NCBI RefSeq assembly: GCF_048569485.1
Contig: NC_134355.1
Span: forward strand, 561,837,642-561,901,641
From: Anomaloglossus baeobatrachus
Taxonomy: Eukaryota; Chordata; Amphibia; Anura; Aromobatidae
DNA: 64,000 bases
Direction: 5' to 3'
The position numbers and the translations under genes are program-made. Numbering within the stretch: position 1 is the first letter of the stretch; each line of letters opens with the position of its first letter. Positions 35,896-48,500 of the stretch are shown piece by piece. The notes beneath the pieces were generated by a model that worked only from the letters and a program-made list of their open reading frames with translations, had not been told where the DNA came from and did no database searches.

Positions 35896-36247
35896 GGTAA
35901 AACAAATACAAAATCCATAAGGCTCATATCTTCTGATTTGCTTCTTTTTGAATTTTGGAAAGGTTGAAGTAATAAACACTATGTAGTTATATATAAATCT
36001 TTACTATACTAAATTTATAAACGTTAAAATCGATAAAAAATGTACTATATTAATGAAGACTTAAAACTTCAATCCACATAAATGGAATTCACCTGGAAAT
36101 ATTCACCAGATTGTAGGATAAATTTTGGAAACTGATCATTAAAAACAAGCTTGTAAGCAAGAAAAAGTGGTTGAATACAGTTCTGTGTGAGAATCCTGAA
36201 TTCTATAGATAAAAAAGCATTACAAAAATAATTTGGGTAACAACCAA

Positions 36248-36505
36248 TCAAGCTTCCATCTCTGATTGTCCTTGGAATACACTTGTCCAACTGGAGGTAT
36301 CCATAAAGATGGCGGATGTACCGTGGTACATCCAACGGCTTGGCAAAGCACCTTCTCGAGTCCACGTGTCTGAGCTGCTGTCATATGACTCCATCACCAC
36401 ACTGTATTCTCGAGCCATGCCATGCCAATGACCGCCTGTCACATACATCCTAGAGCCAACAGTGGTCATGCCTCCATTCTCATGAAGCGTGTGTAGTAGC
36501 TGCAC
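36248..36505 (-). CDS. KLHL30: KLHL30 last exon
   Basis: Acceptor tgtcttcctctcag. Encodes 85 residues: [20 protein letters not shown], then the [21 protein letters not shown] blade and a tail ending GQSEMEA. No canonical AATAAA occurs in the next 350 bp. One lies inside the T2-like MITE (minus strand of 35542-35547). Confidence 0.88.
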   Translation of the reverse strand: MQLLHTLHENGGMTTVGSRMYVTGGHWHGMAREYSVVMESYDSSSDTWTREGALPSRWMYHGTSAIFMDTSSWTSVFQGQSEMEA

Positions 36506-39500
36506 CTGAGAGGAAGACAGAACATAATGACAATCATTTAGTTCTACTATGGTAACTTTTTCCACATTGCCATGTCAGGAATTGACCTTCCTTACTAATC
36601 ATTAGAAAGCTCAATATCACCAGCCTCATACATTTGACTTTTATAGTCTAGACCTGCCATGGGTCTCCTGACCTAACTTAATAGCCTCATAGTCCTTCAC
36701 AATTGTTCTTATTTCTGCATATATTTAACCTAAAACTACATCAGATTGTCACACACATCCTAAAAGTAAATAAAGAGAACCAAATTAAAAAATATTAGAC
36801 TGTACTTTTTTTATTAAGGACAAAGTATGTGAACCTTTGCTTTTAGTATCTTGTGTGACCCCCTTGTCCAGCAGTAACTGCATCCAAACGTTTCTGGTAA
36901 CGGTTTAGTTCTGCATATTGGTTTTTGAGGAATTTTAGCCCATTCCTCCCTAAAAACAGCTTCAATACTGGACGATTTTCTCCTACCAACTGCTTGCTTC
37001 AGGGCCTTCTACAACATTCATGTAGCATCAATGTCAGGACTTTGAGGCGACTCATCAAACCTTTTACGCCAGAAAAATATAATAAAGGCTTTGAAAAATA
37101 GGAACAGTTTTGTGCAATGGGGAGTTGTGCAACAGTTTTGAGGCTTTTGGCGTTTTTTTGACAGTTTAACTTATTTGAGCCTTACCGAGCAGAGCTGGGG
37201 TGGCATAAAGCATTACCACACCCGACCATTAAATTAATTAACAAAAGTTACTTTGTACTCCAAAAAATGCTACTCTAGATCATGATTAAAATAGCGTTTC
37301 TGGTGCAGCAGATGGAGCAAATGCTTCTTAGGAGAGGCGCTGTATTCATTACATGACATGCTCCTCATAATGAGTTAGGCACTTTATATATCAGCGAGAT
37401 TAGCATAGCACAATTGTGTATTAAGTCGGTTTTGGTGAAATGGACACTAACTTGCTCCTTCTTTAACCTTTCTTTTGTTAGAACAACTTGAGTACTTTGG
37501 ATCGTTATCTTACTGCATGATACACTAAAGCGGGCTTTACACGCTACGATATATCTAACGAGATGTCGGCAGGGTCACGTCGTAAGTGACGCACATCTGG
37601 CATTGTTAGTGATATCGTAGCATGTGACAGCTATGAACGAGCAGAAATACTCACCTTCTCATTCATCGTTGACACGTCGCTCATTTTCTAAAAATCGAAC
37701 GTATGGTTGTTCATTGTTCCCGAGGCAGCACACATAGCTTCGTGTGGCACCCCGAGAACGACGAACACAGGTTACCTGCGTCTCGTCGGCAATGCTGAAG
37801 GAAGGAGATGGGCGGGATGTTTATGTCCCGCTCATCTCCGCCCCTCCGCTTCTATTGGCCGGCTGCTGTGTGACGTCGCGGTGACGCCGAACGTCCCTCC
37901 CCTTTCAGGAAGTGGATGTTCGCCACCCAAAGCGAGGTTGTTTGGAAGGCAAGTACGTGTGACGGGGGTTACAACATTGTGCGACACGGGCAAGAAATTG
38001 CCCGTGCCGCACAAACGATGGGGGCGGGTGCGATCGCAAATGCGATTGCACGAGAAAACGACACATGTAAAGGAGCCTTTACTCTTAAGATTCAGCTTAT
38101 GTAGAAAAAAAACCTGTTGAAAAAGAAGCGCAATACGGTCTTACCCTGACAAACAGGGGATGACAGAAAGGATAATCCTACTCACCAAGGAGGGTTGTGA
38201 AAGGCACAACTCCTGTAACAGCATAAATCCAGATCAATGGCAGCAGTACCCCAGGTGGCTGATAACAGAGAGAGATTGTGGAACGGGGCTTTGTAAACCG
38301 CGCCAAAGATCACTGATGAAAGCTTGGATTAATGTAAAGTTTGTATTCTTGCACAGGTCTACGCGTTTCAGGAGGCTCTGCTCCCTTCCTCAGGACCAAC
38401 AGGCATAAGCTACATCAAATCTATAGCTACATCTATAGCTACATCTATATCTATGCCTGTTGGTCCTGAGGAAGGGAGCAGGATCGCTATGTGTGACACC
38501 GCAGGAGCGACGATCATCTCCTTACCTCCGTCCACCGGCAATGAGGAAGGAAGGGGGTGGGCAGCATGTTCCGGCCGCTCATCTCCGCCCCTCCTCTGCT
38601 ATTGGATGGCCGTTTTGTGACGTCGCTGTGACGCCGAACGCACCTCCCCCTTGAAGGAGGGATTGTTCGGCGGTCACAGTGACGTCGCAGAACTGGTATG
38701 TGCGTGTAAGGCTGCTGTAGCGATAATGTTCACTACAGCAGCGATCACCACATATCGTACCAACGACGGGGGTGAGTGCTAACGCTCGCGACATCGCTAG
38801 CAAACGCTAGCGGTATCGCAGCATGTAAAGCACCCTTAATAGTAGGTTGATAGGTTAGGTTGGGAACTCTAAAGCCCCCGTCACACATAGCGAGATCACT
38901 GAAACGTCACAGGTTTTGTGACTTATCAGCGACCTCGCCAGCGATATCGCTGTGTGTGACAAGCAGCAGCGAGCGGGCCACTGCTGCGAGGTCGCTGATC
39001 GTGACAAAACGATCAGGACCATTTTTTGCTCGTTGGTCTCCCGGTGTGCAGCACGCATCGGCGTGTTTGACAGTGGGAGAACAATGAGCGCGCGGTTCGA
39101 AGTGTGCAGGGAGCCGTCGTCAAAACAGCTCTCACATTCATACCTGATTGTCATCACATTTATTGAAAACAGCAGACTCTAATTTGACCTTCAAATGATT
39201 TGCTAATCATGAATGTTGACATGTTTTTACTACTCACAGATATATTAGATCATTTTTCTCAATAAAAAAGTGACAGTCTAATATTACTAACTAATTTGTT
39301 TGATTTGATTCTCTTTAATTAATCCTTAGGTCTTGTATGACAATCTGATATAGTTTTAGGTCAAATTTATGCAGAAATATGGAAAACTCTTAAGGGGTCA
39401 CAAACTTACAAGCATCATTGTTGATGAGGATTTTGAGGTTGGGTCTGGAGACCCGCAGCTGGTTTGGATATTGCGGTCCATACTATGACTGTGAATGTCA

Positions 39501-42500
39501 GACGTGTGAAATTGGCCAAACTCTCAATGTGCATTAAAGAAAAGTGAGTTATCCCCAAGTTTTCAAACTTTCCTGCACTGAGACTCACTTATCCCACCAA
39601 AAAACTTTCAGCAGTGCTCTGCACCTGAACAGTCCCTGTGGCGGCTAGTGCACACATTGACTGATTGCTTGGGATTCCTTACCAGTCCAGAGATGAGCGC
39701 TCATCAGCAGAGAAGCAAACAGTTTCCTACCACTTGTCCTTTACAATAGGTGTTGGTAATCCCTACCACTAACAGCAGCTCCCAGCACATAGAGTATTTG
39801 CACCAGTATTACTAGCGCTCACAATGACTGACTGATGATGAGCGCTCACAGCTAGACTGGTGTAAGGATTCACTTCCAGTCTAGCTGTGAGCGCTCATCA
39901 TCAGCTTAGCAGTCACTCTGCACACTGTAACTGTACTAAAACTGTATGCTCTGATGGCTGATGACAGTTTCTGAAAAGAATAATCAGCTCTCGGTACAAA
40001 GAATATTAAAAATTAGGGAATAAATCATTTTCGCTTGATGCTATGCATCATGAAATGGATTCGTCGGTCGAGCAGATGAATATGAAGTCGAATCATGTGC
40101 ATAATATAGGGTTGTGCCATGAAAAGAGATTATTTTTTCAGTTTTGCTATACAGTATGCTTTGTTAATTCATTTTCTATCAAATCATATATTTTATTACA
40201 AGAGGAGAATGAGATGGAGGCCGATGTGGTCGCATAGTTTATTATTATTCTTCTGCGAGTGTCTAATTACTGTATAATGTATTTTTATTTTTTCACTTTT
40301 GATTTTATTTTTTGTGCATTACATTGCACCAAACTTCCATATATCTAACTTGCAGGATTGCATTGTAATTAACTTTGTGGGTATATACAGTAGATGTGCC
40401 TACACATACCTATTGGCTAATATTTTGCCATCTGGTGGCTACTTTTGGTATTGTAATCTTATTTTCATTAGTGTCGCTCAGCAGCCTCCCCTTGTTTTCA
40501 TAGTTCCTTGTTCTTACTAATAACTTTTAAATTTTATTTTTATTGTGTAGCTGTGTATCTTGATAAAATATTTATTCTGTGTATATGCATTGTCTGATGT
40601 TTGATTAAATTGGAGATACACATATGATGAATCATATATTTTATTACAAATTATACAAATATTATTGATTGATCCTCTTTTAGTTTGTTGAAATGACAGT
40701 GACCATTTAAAGTGCATCTGTCAACAGATTCACAATTAAATACATTATTAAAATATTGAAAATTATCCCCTATACCTAGGTCAGGGGGGTAACTTGCTGA
40801 TTTAAGGGCTTCTGACTGAGATGACCAGTGATCGTGAAGATGCCCGTGCGCTGCTGTGAACAATAAATAAAAATAAAAAAATGACTTGGGGTCCCCCCTA
40901 TTTTTGATAACTAGTGCAGGTAAAACAGACAGCTGCTGGCTGCAGCCCTCTGCTGTCTGCTTTACCTTGACTGGCTATCAAAAATAGAGGGGATCCCACT
41001 ATGTTTTTTTTATTTATTTAAATATTTTTTAAAAAACAGTGTGAGATCCCCCCTATTTTAGATAACCAGCCAAGGTAAAGCAGACAGCTGGGGGCTGGTA
41101 TTATCAGACTGGGAAGGCCCACTGTTATTTGGCCCTTCCCAGTCTAAAAATAGCAGCCCGCAGCCACTCTAGAAGTGGCGCGTTCATTAGATATTCCAAT
41201 TTTGGTGCTTTGTCCGGCTCTTTCCAATTGCCATAGGGCTGTGGCAATTGGGGTAATACTTTTGGGGTTGATGTCAGCTGTGAATTTACAGCTGACATCA
41301 AGCCCAGGGGTTAGTAATGAAGAGGCATCTATAAGACACCTCCATTACTAATCCTGTAAGTATACACTTAAAAAACAAACACAGAGAGAAAGTTATAGTT
41401 TATTTGAAAAAAGACTCCCCCACACTCCCTCATTCATCAATTTATTATTTTTAAAAAATCCTCAAAATTCTAACACAATCCAATTGTGGAATAATGAATC
41501 CCCCACACTCCCTTATTCACCAATTTAATAATTAAAAAGAAATCCTCGAAGTTCCAACATAATCCAATAATGTAATTTGTGAGAAATTCCATGCCTGCCA
41601 CTGACCAGGAGTAACCAGAACGAAGCTCCATCGATTTAATGGGCGTTGTGGCACATTATATAATTGGAGTAGTGTTCTTTTTACGCAATAAATTGTTGAA
41701 TGAGGGGGTGTGGGGGAGTCTTTATTCTCCAACTGAATTAAGTTGTAACTTTGAGAATTTTTTTAAATTAATTAATTGGTGAAAGAGGAGATGTGGGGGA
41801 GTCTTTATACAAATAAACTATTTTTCCATGTTTGTGTTTTTTAACTGTATAGTTACCGGGTTAGTAATGAGGGTCTCTGCTAGATGCCTCTTCATTACTA
41901 ACCCCTTGTCTTGATATCAGCTGTCAATTTACAGCTGACATCAACTTCAAAAGTATTACCTCAATTGCTACTGCACCAGGGCAATTGGAAAGAGTCAGAC
42001 AAAGCGCCAGAGTTGGCGCATCTAATGGATGTGCCACTTCTAGGGTGGCTGCAGGCAGCTATTTGTAGGCTGGGAATGGCCAAATAAACATGTGCCTTAC
42101 CAGCCTGATAAATATCAGCCTCCAGCTCTCTGTTTTACCATGGCTGGTGATCAAAAATAGAAGGGACCCCATGCCGTTTTTTTAAATTATTTAAATAAAT
42201 AATTTTAAAAAACGCGTGGGATCCCCTCTATTTTCTGATAACCAGCCAAGGTAAAGCAGGCAACTGAAATTTGCAGCCCACAGCTGTCTGCTGTACCTGA
42301 GTTGGTTATTAAAAATAGGGGGGACCCCACGTAATTTTTATTTATTTATTCCCTACCCACATTTCTTTGTAGGGCAATTGTTCTGCTCTTACCATTTGGA
42401 TTCCTTTTGTAGCCCTCTAGGCCTTATTATGACTATTTTACAATTATTTTACAGCACAGAAGTTTGGGTCACCATTGACTTAAGGCCGCTTTACACACTG

Positions 42501-45500
42501 CGAGATCGGTACCGATATCGCCAGCGTGCGTACCCGCCCCCATCGGTTGTGCGACACGGGCAAATCTCTGCCCGTGTCGCACAACATCGTCCGGACCCGT
42601 CACACGGACTTACCTTCCCTGCGACGTCGCTGTGACCAGCGGACCACCTCCTTTTAAGGGGGCGGTTCGTTCAGCGTCACAGCGACGTCACAGCAGCGTC
42701 ACTGAACCGCCGCCCAATAGAAGTGGAGGGGCGGAGATGAGCGGGACGAACATCCCGCCCACCTCCTTCCTTCCGCATTGTGGCCGTGAGGCAGGTAAGG
42801 AAAGCTTCCTCGTTCCTGCGGTGTCACACGGAGCGATGTGTGCTGCCGCAGGAACGAGGAACAACTTCGTTACTGCTGCAGTAATGATATTTGAGAATGG
42901 ACCCCCATGTCACCGATGAGCGATTTTGCTTGTTTTTGCGACGATGCAAAGTCGCTCATAGGTGTCACACGCAACGGCATCACTACAGTGGCCGGATGTG
43001 CGTCACAAAATCCATGACCCCCAACGAGATCGCTGTAGCGATCCCGTAGCGTGTAAAGCCCGCTTTATATGAGATTCAGAGTCCAAGGTCAGGTGTGGAT
43101 CAAGTCTGGGTCCTGAACCGAACTTTTAACTAAAGTCTGGCCAAACCAAGCGAATCTGAACTTCCACAGGTCCACTCATCCTTATTGATGAGGCTAATGT
43201 ACTAAGTGTAAAAACTGATGTAAAAATGGTGGTATATGAAATAAAAATAAGCATTTTATATATGAGCTGGACTAATAAGATGCTTGATTTAATATCAGGC
43301 AGGGAAACATTCATATGAGTTTATACAGCCATTTTGATATTAATTTTTACAGTAAGTACACTAGCTTCACCAAGTCTGAGAGATCTTTTTAATAAGGTAT
43401 ACAGTCTGTATTATGGTACTTGGTAAAGTTGCTTCTATAAAATCAAAAGAATTCTTCATATGACCATACTCACCTTTTTCCACAGATTAACTTCTGGAAG
43501 ATACATATAAACTTTTTTAGTGTTATCAGCAATTAGATACACCGCTCCATCCAGGGCACAACAGCAAGGTGAGGACAGGTACTTTGGGATGAATGGAGAT
43601 GCAATGACACACCAGCCATCTGTAGGCCACAAAAAGCATAATATTAACAATGTGGCTATTCTTATTGTTTTTATATAAGAAAATATAAAATATAGCACAT
43701 TTTGTGTATTATTAGCCTAAATTCAGTGGGGTACATAAAAGTGATCAAAATGGGCCCTCCTAAGGGTATTTGGTTTTGCCAACAAAGACAGATGAGCCTG
43801 TTGTTTTTTCCTACTGTCACCCTCTTACCCTAACGTTTCGACCAACTCCCTATCCTCTTCTTTGCCAGACATTTTTTGGAAAAGGTAATATCTGTGAAGG
43901 TTTCTTGCCAACCAGGCATGACCAGCCCCATTTGGAAGGGTCCATAGCAGCTATATATTTGCTGGTCATTTCTGTCACATGTTACACCATCTAAAGAATA
44001 ACTAGAAAAGGCAGCTTGCCAGGCCTGGTACCTGTAGATGGATTGTAGCATTGAAGTGTCAATGCATTGTACTTTATGGCACAGGATCCAACCACATAGA
44101 GCTTTCCACCACATCCAACTGCAGTAAAATTGCTGACATATTTCTGTGCAGGGCTAACTGATGACCATTTTCCACTATAGGGATCATAACACTCAACTTC
44201 TACTGCCTCTTGTAAGGTTCCTATTAAAAGAAGAAGACTTGGAAGTCATTGGTGGTTAATTAATTTTTAACTCTTGTGCTAAAATGGATATATCACATTT
44301 ATTGCAATAACCAACCTCCAATGACATATATTTCCCCATTCAGAGAAGCGCTGGCATGATTGGTCCGTGGATGAATCATAGGTGATAAAGGTTTCCACAT
44401 CCCTTCACTCAGTACAAAGCGCCATCCTTGACGTGTAGACCAAGAATCATCTCGAGAACCACGAGAGCCACCTGGGAGGTAAGGAATTCAAAAGAGACAT
44501 AGTAAATTATATGGGGCCACTTAGACAGGCTGATAATCATGAACGATTGTTCCTAGGAATGCTGGTATCCCGGTTATCAACTTATTTAAATAGGCTGGCC
44601 AACACTGGACAAACAAGCAAAACGCTTGCTCTGAGGGTGATTGGATCATTCATGTTGTGTCCCATGAATGGGAACAACCTGTTGTATGTAATTTTTGCAT
44701 TGCATATTTTTCCTCCTATCAGGAAATTCCTTTATTGTTACTAGGTAGATTATGTGAAGATGTAATTTACCCTCTCACTGTATATGCTGTACAGATTCCT
44801 ATTTCAAGCTGGGTTCATTGTCTTATTTGAACTACTTCTGTGTACATTTCTATTGTTGTAGGTAATCACCCCCTAAAATGCAAGGTTATATCCTCTTGAG
44901 GCACTTCCATCCCTGGGAGTAGGGGGAGGTGGGCCTAGAGTCCAACTAGTGTAAACTCTGCTTACCTGGGAGATTCAGTCAGAGTGAGCTGAAACTTGAA
45001 GGGAGCAGGAGCTCCAGCCTGTGTGGCTGTGGACACGGACGGAGCTAGGCCTGTGTGGCGGCCCGTGGGATTGTGTGGAACTCTTTGGACTACTGTAAGG
45101 ACGATTGCTTTGTAATCCGGTCCGAGGATTGTCGGGAAGGGCCCCCGAATCTGTTTTACGTGGACTTATCGTGTGCTGTTCCAGTGTTCTTGTGAATAAA
45201 CCTGTTGGATCGTTCCTCGGCCTGTTGTCTCTCCTTGCTCTGCTGTACACCCCGTCACAAACTGGTGGCAGCGGTGGGATCAGAGCAGAAGGAATGGAGG
45301 ACAATGGCTCAACATCAGGAACCAGCACTGCAGAGTACAAGACCTGGACTTTGGGGAGCCTGCAATCAAAGGCCCGTGAAGTAGGAGTTCGTTTCAAAGG
45401 ACTCTCCAAGGAGCAGCTGATTGAGGCGCTAGAAGGAGTCTGCTCGCAAAATGACGTGGAGGAAGGATCCTCACAGCAAAGGGAGGAAAGACGGGAGCTG

Positions 45501-48500
45501 GAGGTAAATACCCAAAAAAGTCAATGGATTGTGTGGTACAAGGAAAAGATGGCACTGCTTGGAGATGAGGCCACCATAGAAGATAAGAGGGAGGCCATGC
45601 GTGGAGCTGAAGAGAAGGAGCGCAGGATGGAGGAGATGGCACTGCTGGATAAGGAGCTCGCTGTGGAAGCCGCGAGAGGTTCCAGACAGACTGTAACCCC
45701 AGCACCCATCATAAGGGAACTTCCCAGGGTGTCCCGCAAAGACTTTAAGCCGTTCAATGAGGCTGCAGGCGACATTGAGGGCTTCTTCCAGGACTTTGAG
45801 CATCAGTGTCGATTAATGGAAGTCCCGGACAGGGAGCGTGTCCGGCATCTGGTTGGGCTCCTAGAGGGGGGAGCTGCTGAAGCCTATAGAGCTATGGACC
45901 CTCGGTGGAACTGTGAGTATGCGGAGATTAAACAGACTATTCTAAAACATTATGCTGTGACCCCAGACACTTACAGGACTCAGTTCCGTGCTTTAGCCTG
46001 TGATGGGGAAGTGTCTTTTAAGATATATGCTCATAGACTCAAACAAATATGTAATCGCTGGCTGGAGGCAGAGGAGGCCTTATCTTGGGAGACCTTCCTG
46101 CAGGTCATCCTAAAAGAACAATTCTTTGCCCAGTGCCCCGCTGAGATCCGGGAATGGGTGCGTGAGAGAAAACCAGCGACAGTGGAGGAAGCTGCTGCTC
46201 TCGCTGATGAGGCTCTCACCATCAAGCCTCAGTGGAGGGTTCTGTTGGAGGATGGAGAGACGCCTAACAGTTCCACAACACCGGATGCCCCCAGTTATTC
46301 TGTCCCCATTGTTCCCCGTTCCTCTAAGCCACCACATGTTGATACCCGTGTGAATGTACCTCCAGTTGCTTCTACTGCACTTTCTGGAATACGCCGGGGA
46401 GAGGAAGTAACAGAGCACAGGTGTTATGTTTGTAGGCATCCCGGGCATTTGCAGGCCTCATGCCCAGCCAGGCCATGGAGGAATCATCCTCAAACCCCTA
46501 CAGCACCTTCAGGTGGGAGCCGGCCTCCAAGTTCCCCTACCCCTTACCCAAGAGGACGGCTTGGATGTAGGGAGACCCAGCTCAGATGCTATCAATGTGG
46601 ACAGCCAGGGCATCGGCAAGTCTCCTGCCCAGCTGTTCAAATGAGGACTGATCCTGCACCCAATCGGATTGTTAATTATTTACAGCCCAGTGCCATGGAG
46701 GAAGATGTGGCACCGTTATGTGAGGACTGGCCTAGTGACTCAGCCCCCCATGTTGCACCACCAGGAGTTTACGGGGTGCGACCCGCAGTTATGACGACTT
46801 CTGCTCATCGAGGTAAGCACTTGCAGGAGGTTGTGCTGGATGGACAGAGACTTGTTGGATTCTGTGACTCGGGTGCTTTCCTCACACTGGCTGATCCCCG
46901 AGTGGTTCGGCCTGAGGCAATCCATAGAGGACCTGGGATTGTTATTGAACTGGCTGGTGGACAATGGAGGACTATTCCCACAGCCACTGTGGATCTGAAC
47001 TTTGGTTTTGGGGTCAGGCGATGCGTGGTTGGGGTGATGGGTGGTCTGCCTGCAGCTGTTCTCCTGGGCAATGATGTGGGAGAGCTACGATGCCAATTCG
47101 TGGCTGCATGAAGCCACATGTAAGTAACGCTCTGCCTGTGTGTACTTAACCAGTGACCTGTAGAGGTCCCTAGTACGTACACAAGTTGGGAGGGAAAGGG
47201 ATTGTGAAGATGTAATTTACCCTCTCACTGTATATGCTGTACAGATTCCTATTTCAAGCTGGGTTCATTGTCTTATTTGAACTACTTCTGTGTACATTTC
47301 TATTGTTGTAGGTAATCACCCCCTAAAATGCAAGGTTATATCCTCTTGAGGCACTTCCATCCCTGGGAGTAGGGGGAGGTGGGCCTAGAGTCCAACTAGT
47401 GTAAACTCTGCTTACCTGGGAGATTCAGTCAGAGTGAGCTGAAACTTGAAGGGAGCAGGAGCTCCAGCCTGTGTGGCTGTGGACACGGACGGAGCTAGGC
47501 CTGTGTGGCGGCCCGTGGGATTGTGTGGAACTCTTTGGACTACTGTAAGGACGATTGCTTTGTAATCCGGTCCGAGGATTGTCGGGAAGGGCCCCCGAAT
47601 CTGTTTTACGTGGACTTATCGTGTGCTGTTCCAGTGTTCTTGTGAATAAACCTGTTGGATCGTTCCTCGGCCTGTTGTCTCTCCTTGCTCTGCTGTACAC
47701 CCCGTCACAGATTAGACTGTATGAAGTTTGTCCCTATGTACCTCCCTTAGTTGGCTTCTGTATAGAATGCTCCTCCCTTCTCCTTCAGTTAGTCTAGAGA
47801 AATCATTGCTGAAGAGACATGTCTGCAACCCTGTACAGATTATTCCTTTTCACCTGCATTTACTTTGTACTTAATACAAGATTCTAGAAGAAAACTACAG
47901 CGTTTCTCCTTGTCTTCCTACAAGTCATCGTTGTGCTGAGTTGAGCTATCTGTGGAAGCCGTAGAGTGAGTAAAATCATACAGTTATCTAAGGGACTGAT
48001 AATTATAGCGGTTGGATTCATTGCTACAAGGAAGAGACAGAATAGTGAAAAGGATTAGCTGTGACCGGGATTAGTATACATATATCAGTAAAGAACCTGT
48101 TTCCAGGAGTGCTATACTGCATACAATCCAGAGAAAGGATTACCCCAAGGGGTTGATAACAAGCCACAGCATAAAACTTTATATCAGCTTCAGACAAAGT
48201 GCAATGTAAAGTATTAACCTGTTATCAGAACTGTGTGCAGCTATAACCAAGAATCTCCCATAAGCTAATTGTAAATTGCAGCCAGAGACTCAGTAAATAC
48301 ATCCTGCAAAACAGGCTGCAGAGATTGCAACATTGTATTGATCTCCATGACAACCAGTGCAGAGCAGCATTCACCCTTCCTGATGGAGTCAAAGAGAGCT
48401 CTCTCACTACCTGCTTTAAAGCAACAAGAGGAAGACAGGGACTCACACTTACATTACAGTGAAAGATCTAAGCGGTTGACCAAACCAACATGGAAGGTTA

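Noticed and set aside
45394-46448. Several minus-strand frames of 60-112 residues
   Set aside because: Shadows of the gag-protease frame on the plus strand, without any recognisable domain.
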